This document shows, piece after piece, positions 38,814 through 46,918 of a stretch of DNA of 64,000 nucleotides. Position 1 is the stretch's first letter; every line of letters begins with the position of its first letter. The stretch comes from Parvularcula mediterranea (GTDB taxonomy: Bacteria > Pseudomonadota > Alphaproteobacteria > Caulobacterales > Parvularculaceae), in assembly GCF_013085255.1 (NCBI RefSeq), contig NZ_JABFCX010000003.1, positions 186,001 through 250,000 of the forward strand, in the 5' to 3' direction. The position numbers and the translations under genes are program-made. The notes below the pieces were generated by a model, which did no database searches, was not told where the DNA came from, and worked only from the letters and a program-made list of their open reading frames with translations.

Positions 38814-41320
38814 GGCTGGGGCTTGAGGACCCATGCGTGGCTCTTGGCGGCCAAGGGAGGCAGGCGGAGCATTTTTGCCGCTGCGACCAGCGAGAAGCAT
38901 GCTGACGAATAGAAGTGGTAGGCGGCGTGGAGCCCTACCCCTGCGATCGCTGTCCTGAGCCCGCCCTTGCGGTAGAGGAGCTTGAAGAAGTGCTCGTTCA
39001 TCACCGCATAGGTGATGGCGCCGATGGCGACGCCAAACCATGCCGCCGGGACGAAGAAGGCCACCGCGAGGCAGAGGAGCGCGAAGCCGACAGCCACGGC
39101 CTTGGCCTTCTCCTCGATCCGCGTGTTGAGCGTCTTCGCGGGCGCGCGGCCATGGACGATCAGGGTCGACCAGGGGATCGCACGGGAGTGGATATCGTCG
39201 CGCCAGAGCTGCTTCAGCGTCCAGTTCTTGAGGTGCTTGCCTTGCGCCTTGGGCACGAGGCGGATGCGATAGCCGCTCTCTGCGAGGCGGTGGCCGATCT
39301 CCACGTCTTCCATCGCAGGCTTCAGGATGTCGTTCGAGAAGCCGTTGAGGCGGGAGAAAGCCTGTGCACGGATAACACCGAGGCCGGTCCAGAAGCTGTT
39401 CGCTTCGCGCTTGCCGGTCTGGTGGAAATAATGGTGCCTGAGGTTCGCGTAGCGGGCCACAAGGTTCGGACAGGCCTGCTCGCTGCCGTAGGAGCCGAAG
39501 GCCGCTGCGACCTGCGGATCGTCACCGATCTCGCGGAGGAGATGCTTCGGTGCGGAAGGCTCGATCACCACGTCGGCGTCGATGAAGACGTAATTGTCCG
39601 TGGTCGCATGGGCTGCGCCCGTGTTCCTCGCGCGCGCAGGGCCGACGGAGGTTTTCTCCTCATGGGAGATCACTGTAGCGCCGTGCTTGCGGGCGATTTC
39701 GGCGGTGCGATCGGTTGAGGCATCATCGACGACGATGACTTCTGCCGGAGCGGGGTCTGCGGCGAGCGCGGCGGAGACGCAGCGGGCGATGGTGGCCTCG
39801 GCGTTCTTTGCGGGGATCACGGCCGAATAGGCGGCGAGCTCCGCTACCTTGTCGCCATCGATGTCGTCGTCGTCCTTGCGCGGAGGTTCGCCGTCCTTCT
39901 TGTCCGCCTTGACGAACTCCTCGTGGTAGGAGCGCTCGACATTGACGTTCCAGAGGTCGTGGCTGCCGCCCAGGATGTTGTCCGCTGCCAGCATCGCCGT
40001 CAGCATGGAGTGATCCTGATTGTTATAGCGATGCATGCCGTTGCGGCCGACGGTCTGGAAATTGTCGAAGCCTTCGAGCCAGGCCCGGACGATTTCGAGA
40101 TTCGGCGTGTAGTCGGCGTCGTAGACCGGATAGGCCTTGGGCTGACGAATGATGGCACCGTCGATGACGCTTGAAGCCGGGGCGAGGCCGATCTTTTCGA
40201 GTTCTTCGCCCGCCTGCTTGATGAGGTCCTCGTCAGACATCTCCCAGAGGCCGTCGCCTTCGTGGCAGAAGTATTCCATGCCGAGAGACGACGTCCCCTC
40301 GTCCGGCACCATGTCCGGGGACCAGGCGCGGAAGTTCTGGATACGGCCGACCTGTACCTCGGGGCTGTGGACGTAGATCCAGTTGTCCGGGAACGGATCG
40401 GCGTGGTCGAGGACCAGCGTGACGATGAGGAAGTCGCGGTACTTGAGCTTGTCGGCTGCCTCCATGACCGCTGGCGGCGGCGGAGGATCCATGACGCGGA
40501 GGAGCGTTCGGAGGTCCATCGAGTTGATGAACTGATCGCCCTCGACCCGGCGCTCTTCTCCGTCAGGGCCGCGCACGGTGACGGCATCGACGTGCTGGTC
40601 GGTGCGGTGCACTTTCTCGACCCGGGTGTTCATGACGACCTGGCCGCCATCTTCTTCGATGTCCTGGGTGCACTTTTCCCACATCTGGCCGGGGCCGAGG
40701 CGTGGGTACTCGAATTCCTCAATCAGGCTGACGGTATCGTTCGCGCCGGTCAGCGCGTTCCAGACGGCCTTTGAGACCGAGAGGTTCTTGATCCGCTGAG
40801 CAGCCCAGTCGGCGCGGATTTCCGAGCATGGGATGCCCCAGACCTTTTCCGTATACGTCTTGAAAAACGTGTCGAAGAGGCGCTTGCCGAAGCGGTTGGT
40901 CACCCACTGGTCGAACGTCTCTTCTTCCTTGAGCGGAGAAATACGGACCTTGGCGTAGCTGCACATGATGGCAGCAGCCTCGAACGGGCCGAGATTGGTC
41001 AGCGCGTTGAAGATCTTCAGCGGGTAGGAATAGAATTTGCCGTTGTAATAGATGCGCGACATGCGCTCGCGGGTGACGAACTCATCCTTGAGCGTCCGGC
41101 GCCAGAATTCGGTGACCTCGTCGACCTTCGTGAAGAAGCGGTGGCCGCCAATGTCGAAGCGGTAGCCATTATGGCTTTCGGTGCGGGAGATGCCGCCGAC
41201 GAGGCTGTGGGCCTCGAAGACTTCAGGCGTCCAGTCGGAGCTTTTCTCCTGGAGCGTCCTTGCGGCTGTGAGGCCAGCTGGCCCTCCCCCGATGACAACA
41301 GCTTTGTTCATACGCGTCAT
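38795..41320 (-). CDS. Fusion: FAD-dependent oxidoreductase (UGM/protoporphyrinogen-oxidase-like) plus membrane glycosyltransferase family 2
   Basis: This 841-residue protein has two complete domains. Residues about 7-485 form a flavoprotein. The dinucleotide motif is VVIGGGPAGLTAA, then GGISRTE and IGGHRFFTKVDEV, which resemble the glf/UDP-galactopyranose-mutase-like 'NAD(P)-binding' amine-oxidase group found in polysaccharide clusters. A charged Asp/Lys linker follows. Residues about 498-720 form a GT2 domain with YSAVIPAKNAEATIARCV, VIVVDDASTD, FIDADVV and the acceptor motif MEDVEIGHRLAESGY. The C-terminus has two or three membrane helices (about 755-815). Both domains are usually separate proteins. 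Start ATG 41320; 41309-41311 is a second ATG. Confidence 0.88.
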   Translation of the reverse strand: MTRMNKAVVIGGGPAGLTAARTLQEKSSDWTPEVFEAHSLVGGISRTESHNGYRFDIGGHRFFTKVDEVTEFWRRTLKDEFVTRERMSRIYYNGKFYSYPLKIFNALTNLGPFEAAAIMCSYAKVRISPLKEEETFDQWVTNRFGKRLFDTFFKTYTEKVWGIPCSEIRADWAAQRIKNLSVSKAVWNALTGANDTVSLIEEFEYPRLGPGQMWEKCTQDIEEDGGQVVMNTRVEKVHRTDQHVDAVTVRGPDGEERRVEGDQFINSMDLRTLLRVMDPPPPPAVMEAADKLKYRDFLIVTLVLDHADPFPDNWIYVHSPEVQVGRIQNFRAWSPDMVPDEGTSSLGMEYFCHEGDGLWEMSDEDLIKQAGEELEKIGLAPASSVIDGAIIRQPKAYPVYDADYTPNLEIVRAWLEGFDNFQTVGRNGMHRYNNQDHSMLTAMLAADNILGGSHDLWNVNVERSYHEEFVKADKKDGEPPRKDDDDIDGDKVAELAAYSAVIPAKNAEATIARCVSAALAADPAPAEVIVVDDASTDRTAEIARKHGATVISHEEKTSVGPARARNTGAAHATTDNYVFIDADVVIEPSAPKHLLREIGDDPQVAAAFGSYGSEQACPNLVARYANLRHHYFHQTGKREANSFWTGLGVIRAQAFSRLNGFSNDILKPAMEDVEIGHRLAESGYRIRLVPKAQGKHLKNWTLKQLWRDDIHSRAIPWSTLIVHGRAPAKTLNTRIEEKAKAVAVGFALLCLAVAFFVPAAWFGVAIGAITYAVMNEHFFKLLYRKGGLRTAIAGVGLHAAYHFYSSACFSLVAAAKMLRLPPLAAKSHAWVLKPQPQRRLR

Positions 41321-41616
41321 GAAGCCCCCACGGCGTCATTCGAGGCACAGTGGATTCCCGACCTCCACCCAGCCGGGACGAGCGGCGGCGCCGCTTGAAA
41401 GTTACCTCGTGATGAACAAGCTAGATAAGATTGATCAGCGCGCAATGCGGCTGAGCTGTTCAGGTTAAACCATCACGTTTGCAGTCTTTTCCTGAAATCG
41501 TGGCTGCAGGCCAATGGCTGCGCCGTTCTCAGAATAGTTCCTTCGCCCGGGCAGTTTTTTTCGCCTGAAATGTACCGAAATTGTGATCGATGGAGCCTGC
41601 CGATCACTCTTGATGG
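41321..41616. other. Intergenic promoter-bearing region upstream of the fusion gene
   Basis: No gene is seen here. A spaced dyad GTGATCG (41582-41588) ... CGATCAC (41600-41606) lies just beyond the end of the DUF1295 gene and could mark its transcript end, though no T-run follows. The segment 41400-41480 is relatively AT-rich and probably holds the leftward promoter of the fusion gene. I could not fix a -35/-10 pair with confidence. Confidence 0.35.
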
Positions 41617-42495
41617 TCACGATCCGAGGCGGGGAATGAGCGCTGGAGTTCGCTTTCGATAGGCCCGGTACTCCGGATCATCGCCCCAACGCTTGCGAGC
41701 CGAGGCGTCCAGAAGCGGGATGCCGCTGACCTTGGTGAGGAGCAGGGTCACGAACAGCGGCGAGATGAGCGTGATCCACAGGCCGCCTGTCAGGACCGGG
41801 ATCGCCGCGACGGCCATGCCTGTCCAAAGGAGGATCTCTCCGAAGTAGTTGGGATGGCGCGAGCGGGACCAGAGGCCCTTGTCGATGAACTTGCCTGCAT
41901 TGGCCGGGTCCTTGCGGAAGGCCTTCTTCTGCTCGTCCGCGATGACTTCGATGAGGAAGCCGATCACCCACATGGCGCCGCCGACGACGAGGAAGATGTC
42001 GAGGGGCTGCTGCTTCGGGCTGGTGATGATCGCGAGGGCCGCTGCGGCGGTGAGGAGGCACCAGAGCGCCTGGATGCTCCACGCGGCGAGGAAGCGGAAG
42101 GGGTTGATCTTGATCTCCGCAAAGCGCCTGTCGTGGCCGTCGGCACTAATCCGCGTGAAGAGGAAGAGGCCAAGCCTCAGGCTCCACAGAATTACCGCGC
42201 CCGCCGCGAGCTTGGCGCGGAGGTCTAAGGATGGCGTCAGCGCTAGCGCTAGGCCCATCATGGAGAGATAGGTGATCGAGCCTGTGAGGTCGTAGAACTT
42301 CTCCGTACGCGCCATCGCTGACGGGATGAAGACCAGCCAATTGATGGCGAAGGAGAGGATCCCACAGAGGAGGAAGAGGCCTCCCACATAGAACGGCAGC
42401 GACACCTGAATGCTGCTCTGGCTGGCTGTCCACGCGACGCCGTAGCCAATCAGCGCGGTGACGAGGGCGACGATGATCCCGCGCACTGCCTTCAT
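41617..42495 (-). CDS. DUF1295 / steroid 5-alpha-reductase-like membrane protein
   Basis: This 292-residue polytopic protein has about seven hydrophobic segments. The C-terminal domain has the signature of the isoprenylcysteine methyltransferase/5-alpha-reductase/ICMT-like superfamily: GKFIDKGLWSRSRHPNYFGE followed by a membrane segment and RWGDDPEYRAYRKRTPALIP. Relatives reduce or methylate lipids and sterols using NADPH or SAM. It overlaps the thiolase gene by 4 bp, the third gene of a leftward operon with a carotenoid oxygenase and a thiolase. The ATG at 42495 gives the hydrophobic N-terminus typical of the family. Confidence 0.85.
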   Translation of the reverse strand: MKAVRGIIVALVTALIGYGVAWTASQSSIQVSLPFYVGGLFLLCGILSFAINWLVFIPSAMARTEKFYDLTGSITYLSMMGLALALTPSLDLRAKLAAGAVILWSLRLGLFLFTRISADGHDRRFAEIKINPFRFLAAWSIQALWCLLTAAAALAIITSPKQQPLDIFLVVGGAMWVIGFLIEVIADEQKKAFRKDPANAGKFIDKGLWSRSRHPNYFGEILLWTGMAVAAIPVLTGGLWITLISPLFVTLLLTKVSGIPLLDASARKRWGDDPEYRAYRKRTPALIPRLGS

Positions 42496-43727
42496 GCGTC
42501 GACTCCCACAACGAAGGAGCAGTTGGTGGTGCCCGAGCCGCCTACGTTGAAGGTTGCAATGTTCCGTGCACCCTCGACCTGCATGTCGCCAGCTTGGCCA
42601 GTCACCTGATGGGAGGCGTCGAGCAGCATCCTGACGCCCGTGGCGCCAACCGGATGGCCGATGCCCATGAGGCCGCCGGAGGGGTTCACGGGGATCGAGC
42701 CGCCGTGGGCGATGCGGCCATCCTCGACTGCCTTCCATGCCTCGCCGGGGGCGGTGATGCCGAAATGCTCGATCGCGATGTATTCGTTGATGGTGAAGCA
42801 GTCATGGGTCTCGATCGCGTCGATTTCTTCAGCGCCAGAGACCCCTGCCCGCCCGTAGGCATCGGTGATGGCCTTGCGGGTCCACGGCAGGAGATAGTCC
42901 TGACCCTGACTGGCTGTGAGCTTGGTATCCATTAGCATGGGCGCGGTGGTGTGGCCCCAGCCTTTGATCCGGGCGAAGCTTTCGAGCGGTTTGCCGAGCT
43001 TCTTCGCATGGGCACGGGCGCGTTCTTCGCTGGCGAGGAAGACGACGGCAGTACCGTCCGTGATCTGACTGCAATCGTGGCGCCGCATCCAGCCTTCGAC
43101 GACTGGGTTGAGCTCTTCATTATCTGAGAAGTGCTCGTCAGTGAGGGTCCAGCCGCGGGTCTGGGCGCGGCCGTTGCGCTTGGCGTTGGCGAAGTTGATC
43201 TGTGCGATCTCGGCCAGGTGGTCGTGGTTGAGGCCGTGGCGGCGGTCGACTTCCTCTGCGAGGCCTGAGAACATGGCTGGCCAGATGAAGGTCGCGTCCT
43301 CGGCCTCTTCTCCGACCCAGATGGCGGCACCGAGATGGTCGGCTGCGTCCTTGCCCGGGACGTTCCGCATCAGCTCGATCCCTGCGACGCAGGCGAGATC
43401 GTAGCGGCCGCTCTCGAGGTCCGCCATGGCTGCAAGGGCTGCGAGGGAGCCTGACGCGCAGGCCCCTTCGTGGCGGGAGGCAGGCACCCCGGCGAGGTCA
43501 GGATGGACGTGCCCCATGAACCCGCCGAGCATCCCCTGCCCCGTGAAAAGCTCGCCTACGAAGTTGCCGACATGGGCGACCTCGACGTCCTTGGGACCAA
43601 GCGAGGCGTTCTCGAGCCCACCGCGGACCCCTTCGGCGAAGAGGTCGAAGATCGACAGGTCCTCGCGTGTGTAATTGCGAGCGAAGTCGGACTGGTAGCC
43701 GCCGAGAATGTAGATGGCTTTGCTCAT
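42492..43727 (-). CDS. Acetyl-CoA acetyltransferase, SCP2/thiolase-like
   Basis: This 411-residue enzyme is of the thiolase superfamily, closer to SCP2/SCP-x-type thiolases than to FadA. The nucleophile is Cys90 in SRHEGACASGS. The partner His stands in EIDAIETHDCFTINEYIAIEHFG and in PSGGLMGIGHPVGATG. It cleaves beta-ketoacyl-CoA, often of branched or sterol side chains. Start ATG 43727. It is 8 bp after the carotenoid oxygenase gene. Confidence 0.88.
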   Translation of the reverse strand: MSKAIYILGGYQSDFARNYTREDLSIFDLFAEGVRGGLENASLGPKDVEVAHVGNFVGELFTGQGMLGGFMGHVHPDLAGVPASRHEGACASGSLAALAAMADLESGRYDLACVAGIELMRNVPGKDAADHLGAAIWVGEEAEDATFIWPAMFSGLAEEVDRRHGLNHDHLAEIAQINFANAKRNGRAQTRGWTLTDEHFSDNEELNPVVEGWMRRHDCSQITDGTAVVFLASEERARAHAKKLGKPLESFARIKGWGHTTAPMLMDTKLTASQGQDYLLPWTRKAITDAYGRAGVSGAEEIDAIETHDCFTINEYIAIEHFGITAPGEAWKAVEDGRIAHGGSIPVNPSGGLMGIGHPVGATGVRMLLDASHQVTGQAGDMQVEGARNIATFNVGGSGTTNCSFVVGVDA

Positions 43728-43735
43728 GTATGGCC

Positions 43736-45196
43736 TCACGCGCTCAATTCGTCAGCACCCGCCCAAACGGCATGGGTGCCGCTGCAGATACGATGGGGCA
43801 GGAAGATGCGGCAGAGAGGGCCGCGCTCGATGTCCCTGGCGTCGAGGACGACGCATTCGGAGCGATCGGTGTTCATGTCGGTGATGAAGCTGACGAGGTA
43901 GCCGTCATCCTCTTCCGTGGCGCCCTTGCGCGGGATGAAGGGGGCTTCGGAGCCAAAGCGCTTGTCACCGAAATGCAGGCGCTGGGTCGCGCCCGTTTCG
44001 AGGTCGTGCTTGATCAGCCCATTGAAGAGGAACCAGTCAGGCTCTGCCGTTGCGCTGTAGACATAGCGGTTCTTCCGCATGAGGTATTGCGGGTTGATCG
44101 TGCCGAACTCGACGTAATGATCCTTGTAGAGAGGTTCCTCACGGGTCTCTCCGGTCTTCAGGTTGAAGCGCCAGCGGTGAAGGTGCGGCTTGAAGGAATG
44201 GTAGTCGATGCCCGCTGCGAGCAGCCGGTACTTTGGGTCGAAGCGCTCATTCGGCTCGGGCCACGGCGCGTTCTGGAAGTAGCCGTCGAGGACGATCTCG
44301 TCGCCCTCCTCGTAACAGTTCGTATAGTGAAGAACGTAAGTGGGGTCGGCCTCGAACCAGCGGATGTCCGCTGGCTGCCCGTATCTTGGAAGGATAGCGA
44401 AGCGGGATTTAAGCTCTGGCTTGTAGACCGGGACGTAGTAGCCGTTCTCCAGCGCTTCGGGTGCCCAGAAGAGCGGGAAGTCATTCAGTATCGAGAAGTT
44501 CTCGGAAAACGCCATGTCATGGGGCAGCCGTCCGCCGGGCAGCTCCACGGGGATATAGTGCTTGAGCTGATTATCCGCGCCGACCACGCCATAGTGCATG
44601 TACGGCGCCTTGAGCGAGTAGTTGAAGAACAGGAGCTCGCCTGTCTTTGGGTCGACCTTGGGATGGGCTGAAATGCCGTCATCCGGCGTCCAGCCTTCGA
44701 TCCCAAGCGTGTCGAGGCTTTCCGGGTCGAGCCGGTAGCCCTCCCCGCATTGCCAGAACGTCGAGAGGATCTGGCCTGCGTGCACAAGGACGTCGGTGGA
44801 AGAGCTGTCCTTGACGTAGCCGTGCGCACCCCAGCCGGGACGTTCTGACTTCTGCGGATTGCCGGTGAAGCCTATCCAGAGGGACCGCCCGGCCTCCTGC
44901 TCTGCCTCAAAGCCCCGGGTGCGGATGAAACGGTTCTTGTAGGAAGCCTTGCCCCCTGAGAAGCGCATCATGTGTAGCATCCCGTCGCCATCGAAGGGAT
45001 GGTACTTCCCGATGGCGTCATGGACCGGGTTCTCGGTGTTGCGAACGTAGATCCCGTCGAGGTCAGCAGGGATCTCGCCGATGACCTCCATCTCCTCGGC
45101 GTCGTACTCGTCGAAGTTCGGCGTCCAGGCTCCGTTCAGGTAGGGGTGATCGGACTCGCTAAGGGTCGAAGGGACCCGGCGGACGAGGCGTTCCAT
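43736..45196 (-). CDS. Carotenoid oxygenase family protein
   Basis: This 486-residue non-haem iron dioxygenase is of the RPE65/carotenoid-cleavage/lignostilbene family. The four iron-binding histidines can be placed at His178 (GISAHPKVD), His226 (LPHDMAFSEN), His290 (VLHYTNCYE) and His475 (SGTHAVW). The usual second-shell acidic residues and a 7-bladed propeller length are present. It cleaves a central C=C of carotenoids, stilbenes or related isoprenoids. Start ATG 45196. First gene of an operon with a thiolase and a DUF1295 reductase. Confidence 0.9.
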   Translation of the reverse strand: MERLVRRVPSTLSESDHPYLNGAWTPNFDEYDAEEMEVIGEIPADLDGIYVRNTENPVHDAIGKYHPFDGDGMLHMMRFSGGKASYKNRFIRTRGFEAEQEAGRSLWIGFTGNPQKSERPGWGAHGYVKDSSSTDVLVHAGQILSTFWQCGEGYRLDPESLDTLGIEGWTPDDGISAHPKVDPKTGELLFFNYSLKAPYMHYGVVGADNQLKHYIPVELPGGRLPHDMAFSENFSILNDFPLFWAPEALENGYYVPVYKPELKSRFAILPRYGQPADIRWFEADPTYVLHYTNCYEEGDEIVLDGYFQNAPWPEPNERFDPKYRLLAAGIDYHSFKPHLHRWRFNLKTGETREEPLYKDHYVEFGTINPQYLMRKNRYVYSATAEPDWFLFNGLIKHDLETGATQRLHFGDKRFGSEAPFIPRKGATEEDDGYLVSFITDMNTDRSECVVLDARDIERGPLCRIFLPHRICSGTHAVWAGADELSA

Positions 45197-45281
45197 GGCG
45201 TTTCTTCCCGTGGTTCTTTTGGGAGGAACGCTACGCGGAACCGGATCAGAGGGTCAAACGGAGGGAGCTGCGCTTTTTCTA

Positions 45282-45487
45282 TCTCACGGCGCGTGGCGCC
45301 TCCGATGGGGCGGGCCTGACCGGCCCGGACGCACGCTTGTGCGTCTTCCGGCGGACAGGACGGGACCAAGCTACCAGGATGAGCGGTACGGAAGAGCGAA
45401 TGGTGTTCGCATACCTCTGAGCGCGAAAGCCGCGACCGCGGCTCGGGCGGTCAGCCCGCCCCATCGGAGGGCCTGCGGCCCGTGAGA
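45282..45487. repeat. 206-bp element with 39-bp imperfect terminal inverted repeats and internal hairpins
   Basis: Left arm 45282-45321 and right arm 45449-45487 are inverted copies sharing CTCCGATGGGGCGGGC and TCTCACGG. Each arm also contains its own hairpin with different sequence: GGCGC-gtg-GCGCC on the left and GGGCC-tgc-GGCCC on the right. That difference shows compensatory change. Inside are GACGCAC-gctt-GTGCGTC (from 45329), GCGAA-tggtg-TTCGC and AGCCGC-gacc-GCGGCT. It lies 8 bp beyond the 3' end of tRNA-Thr. It looks like a REPIN or MITE of a family distinct from that at 4619 and 17707, or a structured RNA. No coding frame is supported in 45197-45495. Confidence 0.7.
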
Positions 45488-45495
45488 TCAGAAAA

Positions 45496-45570
<75 letters not shown>

Positions 45571-45582
45571 GCTGAGCGGACG

Positions 45583-45611
45583 CTAATGCCGCTGGTTTAG
45601 ACTGGCGTCAA
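45583..45611 (-). promoter_or_regulatory. Promoter of tRNA-Thr
   Basis: On the minus strand TTGACG (45606-45611) and CATTAG (45583-45588) are separated by 17 bases. The -10 ends 12 bases before the tRNA 5' end, giving a short leader. The -35 matches consensus well. Confidence 0.6.
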
Positions 45612-45727
45612 CGGTGAATTGGGGAACTTTCCCGGAAGTTTTCCGCTCTCCCGGTTCCATGTGGCGCGGGTGCGCGACCGCTGCTAGCAACCTGTCTCCC
45701 CCTCCGGGCAGACAGGGAGAGCATCAG

Positions 45728-46918
45728 GTGGATCGAGAGGCGAAGGACGAGCGACCGTTCAGGCGGCATGTGTTCTTCGTGTCCGGCTTCGACCCGCGAG
45801 GCCCCTCGCCCTACTATGCCCGCTTTGAGAAAGGCGTGCCTCTGGCGGCTGAAAGACACGGCATGAGCCTCGAGCTTTCGCCGAGGGCCAGGGTGTCGAA
45901 CGTGGTCAACCGCTGGACCCTGAGCGCGGAGCGCGCTGACGGGCAGACGGAGACGACCTACGACTTTCTCCGGTGGGATGACGATATCCGGAGGATCTGG
46001 TCAGGGCGGAAGGCCCCTTCCCTCGCTGCCGCTGCCTTCTTCATCGTGGGGGATTGCTGGCGCCGGGGGTTCATTCAAGAGAATTTTGGCATCGCGAGAG
46101 CCTTGGGGCTCGCCGTGATGCTGCCGCCTGCTGCTTTGATCGTCGCGGCTCTCCTGTCGGCGGTTTTGGGGTTCGGCGCGTGGTGGCTCGCTGGTTTGCT
46201 TGCCGGTGGTCTTGGCGAGGCAGCGATCATTGTGCAGGCGGCGGCTTTGGCCGTGGTGCTCGGCGGGCTGTTCGTGATCTGGCGCTGGCTCGATCAGTCG
46301 ATCGGTATCTGGTGGCTGACCCGGAGCTTCGATTTCGTGCGGGAGACAGCCTACGGACGGTTTTCGCGTTCCGAGGAGCGGTCAAAGGCTTTCGTCGATC
46401 AGATCCTTGCCGCGGTGAAGGCGGATGAGGCGGATGAGATTGTTCTCTCCTGCCACAGCCTTGGTTGCCTCCTGCTGATGCGTACCGTGGCCGATGCCTT
46501 GCGGGCTGATCCTGCAATCGGGAGCGAAGGGCCTGAGGTGAAGGTCCTCTTCCTCGGCCAGTCGATTGCCGGGTACAACGCTTACGATCAGGACGAGGGT
46601 TTCAAGGATGATGTCAGGCTTGTTCTGTCTACGGACAGGCTTCAGGTCTTCGATGTGACGGCTGGCGCTGATCCGGGTACGACGTGCCGTATGGATATGC
46701 AGACGAGGCTCGAGCCGCCTCAGTCGCCGCCGAGGCATATCATCGAGCGTCCGGCGTTTCACAAGTCCCATACGCCCGAACGCTACAAGGCAATCAAGGC
46801 CGACCATCAGGCCTACCATTTCCAATATCTTGAGCCGACGGAATGCGGGACGGAGTTCGACTGGTTCGAACTCCTGACCCGCCCGCGGCCTATTGTGACG
46901 ACGAGACAAGAAGCATGA
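45728..46918 (+). CDS. Alpha/beta hydrolase-like membrane-associated protein of unknown function
   Basis: This is a 396-residue protein from GTG at 45728, preceded by a strong GGGAGAG (45716-45722). The first 30 residues reach RRHVFFVSGFDPRGPSPYYARFE, an oxyanion-type strand of alpha/beta hydrolases. Two or three hydrophobic helices follow at about residues 135-185. The motif EIVLSCHSLGCLLLMRTVADAL (nucleophile Ser in CHSLGC, about residue 245) fits a serine hydrolase elbow. The family is uncharacterised to my knowledge. It overlaps the first P450 gene by 4 bp, so the two are translationally coupled. Confidence 0.75.
   Translation: MDREAKDERPFRRHVFFVSGFDPRGPSPYYARFEKGVPLAAERHGMSLELSPRARVSNVVNRWTLSAERADGQTETTYDFLRWDDDIRRIWSGRKAPSLAAAAFFIVGDCWRRGFIQENFGIARALGLAVMLPPAALIVAALLSAVLGFGAWWLAGLLAGGLGEAAIIVQAAALAVVLGGLFVIWRWLDQSIGIWWLTRSFDFVRETAYGRFSRSEERSKAFVDQILAAVKADEADEIVLSCHSLGCLLLMRTVADALRADPAIGSEGPEVKVLFLGQSIAGYNAYDQDEGFKDDVRLVLSTDRLQVFDVTAGADPGTTCRMDMQTRLEPPQSPPRHIIERPAFHKSHTPERYKAIKADHQAYHFQYLEPTECGTEFDWFELLTRPRPIVTTRQEA

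Noticed and set aside
37665-39041. 458-codon minus-strand frame opposite the second GT2 gene
   Set aside because: The plus strand carries GT-A motifs in order. The antisense product is arginine/proline rich without motif structure.
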